DNA of 64,000 bases from an uncultured Oscillospiraceae bacterium (GTDB taxonomy: Bacteria > Bacillota > Clostridia > Oscillospirales > Oscillospiraceae). The stretch lies in assembly GCA_934660965.1 (NCBI GenBank), contig CAKUIM010000004.1:27762-91761 (forward strand), given 5' to 3'. Made by a program: the position numbers and the translations under genes. Position 1 is the stretch's first letter; each line of letters starts with the position of its first letter. The notes below the pieces were generated by a model that was not told the origin of the DNA, did not search any database, and was given only the letters and a program-made list of their open reading frames with translations. Positions 17,719 to 27,093 of this stretch are shown piece after piece.

Positions 17719-18834
17719 TCAGAGATAAAGCCTTGGCACCCTGGGGGCCACGGCGCACAGCAGCTCATAGGGGATGGTGCCGGCCTGGGCCGCCAGGTGC
17801 TCCAGGGGCATCCGCTGCCCGAAAATCTCCGCTATGTCCCCCGCGGCGGCGCGGTCGGCGCCCAGGGACACCATGCACATATCCATGCACACCCGCCCCA
17901 CGATGGGGCGCTCCCGTCCGGCAAGGTATACGCTCCCCCGGCCGGAGAGGGTGCGGTGGAGCCCGTCGGCATAGCCGATGGGCAGCACGGCAAGGTTCCC
18001 GTCCTGCGCAAGGCACTGCGTGCAGCCGTAGCTCACCGGCGTGCCCGCCGGCAGCGCGCGCACCGCGGCCACCCGGGCCTTTAGGGTCATCACCGGGCGC
18101 AGCCCCGCCGGCAGCGGGCAGCAGGACGCATCGGGATAATAGCCGTAGAGGGCAATGCCCGGGCGCACCATGTCCAGATGGGTACAGGGGTAGTTTAACA
18201 CAGCGGCGCTGGCCGCGCAATGGCGAATTTCAAACTCGATGCCGTGGCGCGCGCGAAGCTGCTCCAGCACGGCCAGAAAGCGGGTGAACTGGAGCATGGT
18301 ATAGGCCTCGTCCCCGTCGGCGTTTGCAAAGTGGGTGAAGATGCCCTCGCAGGCAAGGCCGGGCAGCGCGCACAGCGCCGCAATCTCTGCTGCCGCCCGC
18401 TCCGGCTCGTCCGCCAGCACGCCCAGGCGGCTCATGCCCGTATCCACCTTGATGTGCACCTTCGCACGCCGGCCCCGGGACAGCGCCTCCCGGGACAGCA
18501 CCCGGGCAAGCTCCATGGTGAACACCGCCTGGGTGCCGCCGTACTCCACCACCTCGCCGGCCCGCCCGGGCACCGTGGCCCCCAGCACCAGCACCGGAAG
18601 GGCGATGCCCGCCCGGCGCAGCTCGACAAGCTCATCCGGGCAGGCCACCGCCAGGTAGTCCGCCCCCAGCGCCTCCAGACGCCGGGCCACCTCCACAGCG
18701 CCGTGGCCGTAGGCGTTTGCCTTCACCACGCCGAGAAAGCGGCTGTCCGGCGCGCACGCGCGCAGCGCGCGGTAGTTATGCTCTAAATCGGAAAGGCTGA
18801 TTTCAGCCCAGGTCCGCGTTGTCTCCAGTTCCAT
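17719..18834 (-). CDS. alr: Alanine racemase
   Basis: 371 residues. Lys38 in VVKANAYGHG binds pyridoxal phosphate and the Tyr in PVSYGCTQ (second half) is the other acid-base catalyst; VRPGIALYGY is the family signature. It makes D-alanine for peptidoglycan. The ATG at 18834 overlaps the upstream lipoprotein gene by 32 bp and has only a weak ribosome site, suggesting translational coupling. The nnrD-lipoprotein-alr-mazF order resembles the Bacillus acpS-ydcC-alr-ndoAI-ndoA region. Confidence 0.96.
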   Translation of the reverse strand: MELETTRTWAEISLSDLEHNYRALRACAPDSRFLGVVKANAYGHGAVEVARRLEALGADYLAVACPDELVELRRAGIALPVLVLGATVPGRAGEVVEYGGTQAVFTMELARVLSREALSRGRRAKVHIKVDTGMSRLGVLADEPERAAAEIAALCALPGLACEGIFTHFANADGDEAYTMLQFTRFLAVLEQLRARHGIEFEIRHCAASAAVLNYPCTHLDMVRPGIALYGYYPDASCCPLPAGLRPVMTLKARVAAVRALPAGTPVSYGCTQCLAQDGNLAVLPIGYADGLHRTLSGRGSVYLAGRERPIVGRVCMDMCMVSLGADRAAAGDIAEIFGQRMPLEHLAAQAGTIPYELLCAVAPRVPRLYL

Positions 18835-19435
18835 CGCCCGTCATCTCTTTCGTAAAATCAGTGAGTCTTGCCGTGAGCACCACCGCGCCGTCCCAGCTCA
18901 GCTCCGCGCCCAGAAGGTCATGGGTATCCGGGCAGAACCAGGCGGTGCAGCCCGCGCCCTGCCCCAGGGGGGCGTCCGCGTCCCGGTACTCCACCCGCAG
19001 CCGGCACTCCTCCCCCTCGCCCTCAAAGGCGCAGCGGGCCATGTAGCCCCGGGTGAGCTCCTCCATCAGGAAGGGCACCGCCTCCAGGGGGGTAAGGCCG
19101 TCGCCGGTGAGCGCACCGGTGGAGAGGCTGGCCCCGTCGTACTCCAGGTACGCCTCCTTGGGCCCGATCCGGGCGGTGATGCCGGCAATGAGCTCCGGCG
19201 CCGTCACAGTGAGAACGGTCTCCCCGTCCTTCTCCCAGCGGGCGTCCAGAGAGAACTCGTACACCCGCTGCCCGTAGTCCGCCGTGAGGTCCGCCCGGGC
19301 CGCCCAGCCGGCAAGGCCCAGATACTCCGAGCGGATGCGGGCGGCCAGGCCCTCCGCGCTCTCCTGCCCGCCGCCGGCCTTGCAGCCGCACAGCAGCAGG
19401 GTCATCATCAGTACACAAGACAGCGTCCTGCGCAC
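18803..19435 (-). CDS. YdcC-like lipoprotein
   Basis: 210 residues from a GTG at 19435 after GGGGGAA. Signal peptide with lipobox LLLCGC (cleavage before Cys18), so a membrane-anchored lipoprotein. The mature part (about 30-190) alternates beta strands like the LolA/LppX-type half-barrel fold described for Bacillus YdcC, which also sits just before alr. Function unknown; hydrophobic-cargo binding is the family guess. Its 3' end overlaps alr. Confidence 0.7.
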   Translation of the reverse strand: MRRTLSCVLMMTLLLCGCKAGGGQESAEGLAARIRSEYLGLAGWAARADLTADYGQRVYEFSLDARWEKDGETVLTVTAPELIAGITARIGPKEAYLEYDGASLSTGALTGDGLTPLEAVPFLMEELTRGYMARCAFEGEGEECRLRVEYRDADAPLGQGAGCTAWFCPDTHDLLGAELSWDGAVVLTARLTDFTKEMTGDGTGDNADLG

Positions 19436-19453
19436 TTTTGTTCCCCCTTTATT

Positions 19454-20368
19454 TCATTCCTCGCCGGCACGCGCCGGGCCGTCCAGCGCCCGGAACACCA
19501 GAGGCAGGCGCTCAAGAAGGTCCGTGGGGAGCATGCCCCGCTCACCCAGCTGCGCCGCCGCAAGGTCTCCGGCCCGGCCGTGAACCCAGACGGCGCACAC
19601 CGCCGCGTCTGCACCGGTCATCCCCTGTCCGATGAGGGCAAGGATGATGCCCCCCAGAATGTCGCCGGAGCCGCCCTTTGCCATGCCGGAGTTGCCGGTG
19701 CGGTTGACCCAGCAGGTGCCGTCGGGCAGAGCGGTCACCGTGCGGTGCCCCTTGAGCGCCAGAACACACCCGTGCTGCGCGGCAAAGGCCCGGGCGCCCT
19801 CCGTCCGGCCCCGGGATACGTCGCCCCCCAGCCGGGCAAACTCCCCCTCGTGGGGGGTGAGCACCGTCACGCGGCCCCGCCGCGCCTTCAGAATATCCAT
19901 ATGCCCGGCCACGGCGTTTAGACCATCGGCATCCAGCACCACGGGGCAGGCAAGCGCTTTCACCGCGCGGCATACCAGCTCCTCCGCCCCAGCGCCGCGG
20001 CCGAGGCCCGGGCCGACAAGCACCGCGTCCTTCCCTTCCGCCGCGGCAAGAAAGGCGTCCGCCCCGGATCTGCCAAGGCTGCCGTCCGGCTCCACCGGCA
20101 GGGGGAGGACCATGGCCTCGTCGCACTTCACCGCGGCGATCTGGTAGATGGGAGCTGGCACCGCCGCCGTTACAAGGCCCGCGCCCGAGCGCAGCGCCCC
20201 CCGGGCGGCCAGGATGGGCGCGCCGGTATAGCCCACCGCGCCGCCGGCGATGAGCACCCGGCCGAAGTCGCCCTTGTGTCCGTCCGCCTTGCGGCGGGGC
20301 AGCATGGCCGCCACGCTGTGCTCATCGGGCACACGCACCGCCCCCGCCGCTGACGCTCGCTCTGCCAT
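19454..20368 (-). CDS. nnrD: ADP-dependent NAD(P)H-hydrate dehydratase
   Basis: 304 residues. It repairs hydrated NAD(P)H using ADP. The ribokinase-like fold is shown by KGDFGRVLIAGGAVGYTGA (about 32-50), VLDADGLNAV, LTPHEGEFARL and the catalytic-loop NSGMAKGGSGDILGG near 226-240. Only the C-terminal dehydratase half of the usual NnrE-NnrD fusion is present; the epimerase must be elsewhere or absent. GAAAGGAGG precedes the ATG; 18 bp before the lipoprotein gene, so same operon. Confidence 0.93.
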   Translation of the reverse strand: MAERASAAGAVRVPDEHSVAAMLPRRKADGHKGDFGRVLIAGGAVGYTGAPILAARGALRSGAGLVTAAVPAPIYQIAAVKCDEAMVLPLPVEPDGSLGRSGADAFLAAAEGKDAVLVGPGLGRGAGAEELVCRAVKALACPVVLDADGLNAVAGHMDILKARRGRVTVLTPHEGEFARLGGDVSRGRTEGARAFAAQHGCVLALKGHRTVTALPDGTCWVNRTGNSGMAKGGSGDILGGIILALIGQGMTGADAAVCAVWVHGRAGDLAAAQLGERGMLPTDLLERLPLVFRALDGPARAGEE

Positions 20369-20389
20369 ACGCCCCCTCCTTTCACGTTT

Positions 20390-21754
20390 TCATTCCTCGT
20401 TGAGCCCCGCGTAGGGGGCAAAATTCACGCCCCGGTAGAGGATCATGCCCAGAATCAGAATGAGGAAATTGCTGATGACCATGGCATACCAGATACCGTT
20501 GCTGCCAAAGTCCGTAAAGAGCTTGAAGCACAAAATCATGGGCAGCCGGATGACCCACAGCCGCACAGTGGACATGGCAAGGGCCGCCCCGGTGTGGCCC
20601 GAGCCGTTGAAAATGCCCAGGTAGTTCTGGAACAGGGCCATCAGGGGCTGGGTGAGCAGCGTCCAGAACACATAGGTCTCGCCCAGGCTCTGGGTGAGGG
20701 CGTCGTTGGTCAAAAGGGCGACGAGCTGGTCCCGCACGGGCATGAGCAGCACGCATCCGCCGATGGATACCGCAAGGCCGATGTTCCGGCTCACCCGGCA
20801 GGCCGCCCGGGCCCGCTCGCCCTGGCCGGCGCCGATGTTCTGCCCCACATAGGCCGCCAGCACGGAGCCCAGGGCAAAGATGGGCATGAGCAGCATGTTG
20901 GAGATCTTGTTGCCGATGGAGAAGGCGGCGGTGACCTCGTCACCGTAGCTCAAGATCACCATCTGGATGATGAGAAAGCCCAGGGAGCTCAAGGCCTGGC
21001 TGCCGGCGGCGGGCAGGGCCATGGCCGTCATCCGCCAAAGCTCCCGCCAGCGGATGCGCAGGTTGCGCACCGCGAGGAACAGCTTCTGCTTCTTCGAAAA
21101 GAGAAGATAGAAACAGGCCGGCAGCACCGCCACCTGGCCGATCATGGTGGCAAGGCCGGCGCCGTAGGCGCTCATGTTGAATTTCCGCACGAACAGCGCG
21201 GTGAGCACCATGTTGATGACCACCGACACCACCGACAGGTACACCGGGGTGGTGGTGTCCCCCTGGGCCTGCCGGATAGCCTGGAAGGCACCGAACACCA
21301 TCAGGGCCACCATTTCAAAGGAGCGGATGCGCAGGTAATCCACCGCGCACTTGAATACGCCGCCGTCCGCCCCCATCACCCGCATGGCCCAGGGGGCGAT
21401 GGCGTAGAGCAGGGCGTTCATCACAACGCCGATGGCCACCGCCACGATCAGCAGAAGGCCCGCGTTGTCCCGGGCCTTGTCCTCCCGGCCGGCCCCCAGC
21501 AGCTGGCTGATGATGGCAACGCCCGCCACGGAAAAGCCCGCCTGGAGGGAGAGAAGAATGTTCAGCGGCGGCCAGGCCAGGGAGATGCCCGCCTGGGCGG
21601 CCACGGAATCGGCGATCTGGCCGATGAAAAAGGTGTCCACCAGGTCGTTGAAGGCCCGGAGAAAGTTTGCCCCGAAAATAGGCAGCGCCAGAATCAGAAA
21701 TGCCTTGTACAGATTCGGCTCGCGGAGCAGCAGCTGCGTACGGTCCTTTGCCAT
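20390..21754 (-). CDS. MATE-family efflux transporter
   Basis: 454 residues from the ATG at 21754; an in-frame GTG at 21796 would add 14 residues and neither has a strong ribosome site. Twelve hydrophobic helices in two similar halves, with ADSVAAQAGISLAWP and FLGIFNGSGHTGA-like turns of the DinF/NorM type MATE carriers that export cationic compounds with Na+ or H+. First of a leftward run toward nnrD (21 bp). Substrate unknown. Confidence 0.88.
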   Translation of the reverse strand: MAKDRTQLLLREPNLYKAFLILALPIFGANFLRAFNDLVDTFFIGQIADSVAAQAGISLAWPPLNILLSLQAGFSVAGVAIISQLLGAGREDKARDNAGLLLIVAVAIGVVMNALLYAIAPWAMRVMGADGGVFKCAVDYLRIRSFEMVALMVFGAFQAIRQAQGDTTTPVYLSVVSVVINMVLTALFVRKFNMSAYGAGLATMIGQVAVLPACFYLLFSKKQKLFLAVRNLRIRWRELWRMTAMALPAAGSQALSSLGFLIIQMVILSYGDEVTAAFSIGNKISNMLLMPIFALGSVLAAYVGQNIGAGQGERARAACRVSRNIGLAVSIGGCVLLMPVRDQLVALLTNDALTQSLGETYVFWTLLTQPLMALFQNYLGIFNGSGHTGAALAMSTVRLWVIRLPMILCFKLFTDFGSNGIWYAMVISNFLILILGMILYRGVNFAPYAGLNEE

Positions 21755-21816
21755 GAATATCAAACCCCATTGTCTCTCTTCAATGTTACAATGCACTTAT
21801 TATAAAGATTTCCCCC

Positions 21817-21845
21817 TTGCTTTTCAACTCCAATTATGATATAAA
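21817..21845 (+). promoter_or_regulatory. Promoter of the Phe T-box operon
   Basis: TTGCTT (21817-21822), 17 bp, TATAAA (21840-21845), ten bases before the T-box leader. Confidence 0.7.
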
Positions 21846-21851
21846 TGAGGG

Positions 21852-22091
21852 CGAGTTACCGTGCTGTGACCGGGAAAATAACGAGTTTGCCTGCCCCCAG
21901 AGAGAGGCCGCCGCCGGCTGAAAGCCGCCTTGGCAGGTATCGTTTGGTTCGCCCGTGAGCGCGCCCGCGAGAGCGGGCCGGCCGCCCCCCGATACCGGGG
22001 CCTTGAGTGCCCGCGCACTGCGCGGGAATGCGGGTGGTACCGCGGAAGGATAGCCTTTCGTCCCCAAGCTGGGGGGATGGAGGGCTTTTTT
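21852..22091 (+). promoter_or_regulatory. T-box leader, phenylalanine specifier
   Basis: A tRNA-sensing riboswitch. The T-box GGGTGGTACCGCGG lies at 22032-22045 and is followed by the terminator stem ending in TTTTTT (22052-22091). In stem I, AACGA pairs with TCGTT and CGGG with CCCG, leaving an internal loop with TTC at 21948-21950 as specifier, a Phe codon. Uncharged tRNA-Phe should favour read-through into the deacetylase-pheS-pheT unit. Confidence 0.9.
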
Positions 22092-22150
22092 GCTGCCGCA
22101 GCCCCGCCGGCGCCCCCCTTGCGGGCGCGGCGGGCAGAAAGGAGTATCCT

Positions 22151-23164
22151 ATGGCACGCCCCAAAAGAGGAGCGCCCCCTCTTCACCGCGTTTTTCTCAT
22201 AACCATCGCCGCCGTTCTGCTCGCCGCCCTGGCGGCGGGCTACTTCGCCGCCTATCCCCCCGGCGCTGCCGGGAACGAGCCTGCCCCCTCACCGGAGGCC
22301 TCCGCCCGGCCTGACCCTTCGCCATCGGCACAGCCGCCGGTCACCGCGGCCCCCTCTCCGGAGCCGTCCGACGAGCCGACGCCGCCGCCTTCCCCGGAGC
22401 CGGCGCCCGATCCGTCCGGCGGGCCCTCCCCCGAACCGTCTCCCGAGCTCTCCCCGGAGCCCTCCGCGCCGGCCAACACCAGGCTCTATATTCTTATGTA
22501 CCATCACTTCGTCCCCGACGGCGAGGACTGCAACGACTGGACCACCACCGTCTCCCGCTTCCGGGAGGATCTGGAGTGGCTGCGGGACAACGGCTACACC
22601 TGCGTGCTCCCCCGGGAGCTTGCCGCCGGGCAGCCCCTGCCGGAGAAGGCTGTGATGCTCACCATGGACGACGGCTACACCAGCAACTACACCCTGGCCT
22701 ACCCCCTCTTGCAGGAGTTCGGCGCCAAGGCGGTCGTCGCCCTGATTACCTCCTACCCCGACGTGGTACAGTGGTCCATGACCTGGGACATGTGCCGGGA
22801 AATGGCCGCCTCCGGCCTTGTGGAGTTCGGCTCCCACACCCACACCCTCCACCCCTATGACGAGGTCCACAAGACCTATGGCGTGCAGCGCCGGAAGGGG
22901 GAGAGCCGGGCCGACTACGAGGCGCGGGTGCTCCCCGACCTGCAGGCAAGCGCAGACGCCCTCACCGAGCAGCTGGGCGCGGCCCCGGTCTACTTCGCCT
23001 ATCCCCACGGGAAAACGGATTCCTGGTCCGACGACTTTCTCCGGGAGCATTTCTCCGTCACCGTCACCACCCGGGTGGAGGTGGCGGATATCTCCGGCGG
23101 GCTCTATCAGTTGCCCCGCTATAATATGAACGCCAAAAACCGGCCCTGGCTGTTCCTCGACTGA
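22151..23164 (+). CDS. Membrane-anchored polysaccharide deacetylase (NodB-type)
   Basis: 337 residues from the ATG at 22151, after AAAGGAG. One N-terminal membrane helix (about 13-36), then a Pro/Glu/Ser-rich spacer (about 40-110) that would cross the wall, then a CE4 deacetylase domain: LTMDDGYTSNY carries the TFDDG-type metal Asp, GSHTHTLHP the two metal His, and FAYPHGK the later catalytic strand. Such enzymes remove acetyl groups from wall polysaccharide or peptidoglycan. It is the first gene behind a Phe T-box and 39 bp before pheS, an unusual companion for aminoacyl-tRNA synthetase genes. Confidence 0.87.
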   Translation: MARPKRGAPPLHRVFLITIAAVLLAALAAGYFAAYPPGAAGNEPAPSPEASARPDPSPSAQPPVTAAPSPEPSDEPTPPPSPEPAPDPSGGPSPEPSPELSPEPSAPANTRLYILMYHHFVPDGEDCNDWTTTVSRFREDLEWLRDNGYTCVLPRELAAGQPLPEKAVMLTMDDGYTSNYTLAYPLLQEFGAKAVVALITSYPDVVQWSMTWDMCREMAASGLVEFGSHTHTLHPYDEVHKTYGVQRRKGESRADYEARVLPDLQASADALTEQLGAAPVYFAYPHGKTDSWSDDFLREHFSVTVTTRVEVADISGGLYQLPRYNMNAKNRPWLFLD

Positions 23165-23203
23165 CCGCCCCGGCCGCCAGATACAAAGAAGGAGTCAAGA
23201 AGC

Positions 23204-24229
23204 ATGAAAGAACAACTCTCAAAGATCCGCGCCGAAGCCCTTGCCGCCTTTGAGCAGGCCAGGGCGTCGGCAGACCTGGACGAGCTGCGGGTCAAATACC
23301 TGGGCAAGAAGGGTGAGCTCACCGCCGTGCTCAAGCAGATGGGCAGGCTCTCCGCCGAGGAGCGCCCGGCCATGGGCCAGCTGGCAAACGACGTGCGCGC
23401 CGCCCTGGAGTCCGCCCTGGACGAGGCCGGCCGCAAGCTGGAGCAGGCCGCCCTGGAGCGCCGCCTGGAGGCGGAGACCCTGGACGTAACCATCCCCGGC
23501 GCCCCCGCCGCCGTGGGCCGCCGCCACCCCATGTACCAGGTACTCGACGAGATCAAGGACATCTTCATCGGCATGGGCTTCACCGTGCTCGACGGCCCGG
23601 AGGTGGAGCTTGCCGAACTCAACTTCGACCGGCTCAACGCCGAGGAGGGCCATCCCTCCCGGGACTGGTCGGACACCTTCTATTTCGATGAGGACAGCCG
23701 GGTGATGCTCCGCTCCCAGACCTCTCCCATGCAGGTGCGGGCCATGGACAGCATGCCCCTGCCCATCCGCATCATCGCCCCCGGCCGGGTGTACCGCAAG
23801 GACGAGGTGGACGCCACCCACTCCCCCATGTTTCACCAGGTGGAGGGCATGGTCATCGACAAGGACGTCACCATGGCCGACCTGAAGGGCACCCTCAACA
23901 CCGTGGTGCGCCGGCTCTACGGCGAGCACACCGTCACCCGCTTCCGCCCCCACCACTTCCCCTTCACCGAGCCCTCCTGCGAGATGGACGTGCAGTGCCA
24001 CAAGTGCGGCGGCGCGGGCTGCCCCACCTGCAAGGGCGAGGGCTGGATCGAGGTGCTGGGCGCCGGCATGATCCACCCCCGGGTGCTGGAAATGGCGGGC
24101 ATCGACCCCGACGTCTACTCCGGCTGGGCCTTCGGCATGGGGCTGGAGCGGCTGGCCATGCGCCGGTTCAAGATCACCGACCTGCGGCTTATTTTCGAAA
24201 ACGACGTGCGCTTTTTGGAGCAATTCTGA
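23204..24229 (+). CDS. pheS: Phenylalanyl-tRNA synthetase alpha subunit
   Basis: 341 residues, standard length. N-terminal coiled-coil (about 1-90) binds tRNA; class II motif 2 region RTHTSPMQVRAM is represented by LRSQTSPMQVRAM; PHHFPFTEPS and GWAFGMGLERLAMRRF (near 307-322) form the Phe pocket and motif 3. With PheT it makes the alpha2-beta2 enzyme that charges tRNA-Phe. AAGGAGTC lies upstream. Part of the T-box controlled unit. Confidence 0.98.
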   Translation: MKEQLSKIRAEALAAFEQARASADLDELRVKYLGKKGELTAVLKQMGRLSAEERPAMGQLANDVRAALESALDEAGRKLEQAALERRLEAETLDVTIPGAPAAVGRRHPMYQVLDEIKDIFIGMGFTVLDGPEVELAELNFDRLNAEEGHPSRDWSDTFYFDEDSRVMLRSQTSPMQVRAMDSMPLPIRIIAPGRVYRKDEVDATHSPMFHQVEGMVIDKDVTMADLKGTLNTVVRRLYGEHTVTRFRPHHFPFTEPSCEMDVQCHKCGGAGCPTCKGEGWIEVLGAGMIHPRVLEMAGIDPDVYSGWAFGMGLERLAMRRFKITDLRLIFENDVRFLEQF

Positions 24230-24234
24230 CGTTC

Positions 24235-24308
24235 AGGGGGGACAGGTCCCCCCTAAATACGAACACACAAGTGTGTTCGATACCCCCCTCGCCTTCCACA
24301 GGAAGGCG
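24235..24308. repeat. Three consecutive palindromes between pheS and pheT
   Basis: AGGGGGGAC/GTCCCCCCT (24235-24254), CGAACACAC/GTGTGTTCG (24260-24279) and CGCCTTCC/GGAAGGCG (24290-24308), each a near-perfect hairpin, followed by a further GC-rich stem. None is followed by a T-tract, so they are not ordinary terminators; RNA processing or a small repeat insertion is possible. Confidence 0.6.
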
Positions 24309-24436
24309 GCCCCGGCCGCCGCGGCCGGGGGCAGCGGTGTCCCGGGCGAAGTGAATCCGCCCGGGACAGCACTCCAGCGTTTCGCCGCGCGGCGGCGAAG
24401 CCCGAAAAGATTTTCCTGATATAGGAGGATAAAAAT

Positions 24437-26830
24437 ATGAATTTAAGCCGCAAATGGCTCAATGAATTCGTCAGCGTTGACGCCAGCGATAAGGAATTTG
24501 ACGAGGCCATGACCCTCTCCGGCTCCAAGGTGGAGACCACCGCCGACCTGGGCGCGGAGATCGTCAACGTGGTGGTAGGCCGGGTGCTCTCCCTGGTGCG
24601 CCACCCCAACTCCGACCATATGTGGATCTGCCAGGTGGATGTGGGCCGGGGCGCGCCCATCCAGATCGTCACCGGCGCACAGAACGTGAAGGAGGGGGAC
24701 CTGGTGCCCGCCGCCCTGGACGGCGCTCTCCTGCCCGGCGGCAAGGAGATTCACGCCGGCAAGCTGCGCGGCGAGGTGTCTGACGGCATGCTCTGCTCCT
24801 TTGCCGAGCTGGGCCTTGACCAGCGGGACTTCCCCAGCGCCTATGCCGACGGCATCTGGATTTTGTCAGACGATCCGGAGCTGACCGATCTCACCGCGGG
24901 CGAGGACATCCGCACCGCCGCCGGCCTTGACGACCACGTGGTGGAGTTCGAGATCACCCCCAACCGGCCGGACTGCCTGTCCGTCATCGGCCTTGCCCGG
25001 GAGGCCGCCGCCACCTTTGACCGGGAGCTGCGCCTGCACGTGCCCGAGGTGAAGGGCGGGGCGCAGGGCGTGCTCACCGAGCTGCTGGACGTGGAGACCC
25101 CCGACGCCGACCTGGTGCCCCGCTACACCGCCCGGATGGTGCGCAACGTAAAGATCGCCCCCTCCCCCAAGTGGATGCGGGAGCGGCTGCGCGCCATGGG
25201 CGTGCGCCCCATCAACAACATCGTGGACATCACAAACTACGTCATGCTCGAGTACGGCCAGCCCATGCACGCCTTTGACTACCGCTATGTCCACGGCGGG
25301 AAGATCATCGTGCGCCGGGCCCGGGAGGGGGAGCGCCTGACCACCCTGGACGGCAAGGAGCACACCCTCACCGCGAACCACCTGGTCATCGCCGACGAGC
25401 ACCGGGCGGTGGGCCTTGCGGGCATCATGGGCGGCGAGAACAGCGAGATTGTCTCCGACACCGCCGACGTGGTGTTCGAGTCCGCCTGCTTTGACGGCAC
25501 CTGCATCCGCAAGGGCGCCCTGGCCCTGGGCATGCGCACCGAGGCGTCCGCCAAGTTTGAGAAGGGCCTTGACCCCATGAACACCCTCCCCGCCGTGCAG
25601 CGCGCCTGCGAGCTGGTGGAGCTGCTGGGCGCAGGCGAGGTGGTGGACGGCGTCATCGACATCTTAAACCACGTCCCCCAGCCCACCGTCCTGCCCCTGG
25701 AGCCGGACAAGATCAACGCCCTGCTGGGCACCGACGTCGCCGCCGATGAAATGGTGCGCATCCTCCGGAAGCTCGACTTCATCGTGGAGGGCGGCCAGGT
25801 CACCGTCCCGTCCTGGCGGGGGGATGTCAGGCGCATGGCCGACCTTGCCGAGGAGGTGGCCCGGTTCCACGGCTACGACCAGATTCCCTGCACCCTCATG
25901 CGCGGGCAGACCACCCAGGGCGGCTACACCGCCGTGCAGAGGCTGGAAAACCGCGTGGGCGAGCTGTGCCGCGCCTTCGGCTATGACGAGATCATCACCT
26001 ACTCCTTCATCTCGCCCTCCTGCTATGACAAAATCCGCTGGGCTGAAGACGACGCGCGCCGGCAGTCCTTCAAGATTCTCAACCCCTTGGGGGAGGACAC
26101 CTCCATCATGCGCACCACCACCCTGCCCTCCATGCTGGACATCCTCACCCGCAACTACAACTACCGCAACAAGGCCGTACGCCTTTACGAGATCGGCCGC
26201 ATCTATCTGCCCGGCGGCGAGGATGGCCTTGCCCGGGAGCCCAAGATCCTCTCCCTGGGCGCCTACGGCGAGACGGACTTCTTTGCCGTGAAGGGCCAGG
26301 TGGAGGCCATCCTCCGGGACCTGCGGGTAGCCGACGTGGAGTTCCGCCCCGTCACCGACAATCCCTCCTACCATCCCGGCCGGTGCGCCGCGGTGTATGC
26401 CGGCGGCACTTATCTGGGCGTGCTGGGCCAGATTCACCCCCTCACCGCCCGCAACTACGGCGTGGACGCCGAGCTCTACTGCGCCGAGCTTGCGCTGGAT
26501 GCCCTCTATGCCGTCCGGGGCGCCGACCCCGAGTACATTCCCCTGCCCAAGTTCCCCTCCGTGGCGCGGGACATCGCCGTGGTGTGCGGCAAGGCCGTCA
26601 CCGTGGGCGAGCTGGAGAAGGCCATCCGCCGGGGCGCCCAGGGTCTCTTGAAGGAGGTCACTCTCTTCGACATCTACGAGGGCGTCGGTATCCCCGCGGG
26701 CAAGAAGTCCGTGGCCTTCAGCCTGGTGCTGCGCTCCGACGAGCGGTCGCTGACCAGCGAGGAGGCTGACGCCGACGTGCGCAGCATCCTCTCCGCCCTG
26801 GAGACCGACTGCGGCGCTGTGCTGCGCTGA
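24437..26830 (+). CDS. pheT: Phenylalanyl-tRNA synthetase beta subunit
   Basis: 797 residues, full length. Domain order as in bacterial PheT: N-terminal domain and EMAP/OB tRNA-binding fold (about 40-150), B3/B4 editing domain (about 210-390, with ITPNRPDCLSV just before), B5, catalytic-like core (about 480-680, NPLGEDTSIMRTT) and C-terminal anticodon-binding FDX-ACB domain (about 705-797, LPKFPSVARDIAVV). AGGAGG lies upstream. Separated from pheS by an unusually long 207-bp spacer but still in the T-box unit. Confidence 0.98.
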   Translation: MNLSRKWLNEFVSVDASDKEFDEAMTLSGSKVETTADLGAEIVNVVVGRVLSLVRHPNSDHMWICQVDVGRGAPIQIVTGAQNVKEGDLVPAALDGALLPGGKEIHAGKLRGEVSDGMLCSFAELGLDQRDFPSAYADGIWILSDDPELTDLTAGEDIRTAAGLDDHVVEFEITPNRPDCLSVIGLAREAAATFDRELRLHVPEVKGGAQGVLTELLDVETPDADLVPRYTARMVRNVKIAPSPKWMRERLRAMGVRPINNIVDITNYVMLEYGQPMHAFDYRYVHGGKIIVRRAREGERLTTLDGKEHTLTANHLVIADEHRAVGLAGIMGGENSEIVSDTADVVFESACFDGTCIRKGALALGMRTEASAKFEKGLDPMNTLPAVQRACELVELLGAGEVVDGVIDILNHVPQPTVLPLEPDKINALLGTDVAADEMVRILRKLDFIVEGGQVTVPSWRGDVRRMADLAEEVARFHGYDQIPCTLMRGQTTQGGYTAVQRLENRVGELCRAFGYDEIITYSFISPSCYDKIRWAEDDARRQSFKILNPLGEDTSIMRTTTLPSMLDILTRNYNYRNKAVRLYEIGRIYLPGGEDGLAREPKILSLGAYGETDFFAVKGQVEAILRDLRVADVEFRPVTDNPSYHPGRCAAVYAGGTYLGVLGQIHPLTARNYGVDAELYCAELALDALYAVRGADPEYIPLPKFPSVARDIAVVCGKAVTVGELEKAIRRGAQGLLKEVTLFDIYEGVGIPAGKKSVAFSLVLRSDERSLTSEEADADVRSILSALETDCGAVLR

Positions 26831-26997
26831 TTTCCCGCGAGCGTCTATTCCGGGCCTGCACCGGCCCCGCAGGCACCGGGTCCCGGCGCGCTCCCGCCCC
26901 GTCCTGCGCTGGGCCTGCCCGCAGCACGCCTGTGTGTTCTCTCCCACGGGCTGCACATCTGTCCCTTCTGCCCCACCTGGCCCACATGCCATCCGTC
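26831..26997. other. Intergenic, nothing recognised
   Basis: C-rich stretch between the pheT stop and its terminator; no credible start codon with ribosome site on either strand. Confidence 0.4.
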
Positions 26998-27033
26998 CCC
27001 GGCCTGCGCCCAACCGGCGCAGGCCGGGCTTTT
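26998..27033 (+). terminator. Terminator after pheT
   Basis: 13-bp stem CCCGGCCTGCGCC, loop CAACC, complement to 27028, then CTTTT. Confidence 0.85.
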
Positions 27034-27064
27034 CCCTTCTTTGTAAATTTTTCTCCCGTTTTGG

Positions 27065-27093
27065 TTGACATTGTCCGTCAGTCAATGTATACT
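27065..27093 (+). promoter_or_regulatory. Promoter of bioY
   Basis: TTGACA (27065-27070), 17 bp, TATACT (27088-27093). Confidence 0.88.

Noticed and set aside
18803..18834. Frameshift between the lipoprotein and alr genes
   Set aside because: The 32-bp overlap leaves both proteins full length with proper ends, so it is an overlap with probable coupling, not an error.
22270..22480. Tandem-repeat or CRISPR-like array in the deacetylase gene
   Set aside because: It is the coding sequence of a Pro/Glu/Ser-rich wall-spanning linker with irregular units; no spacers.
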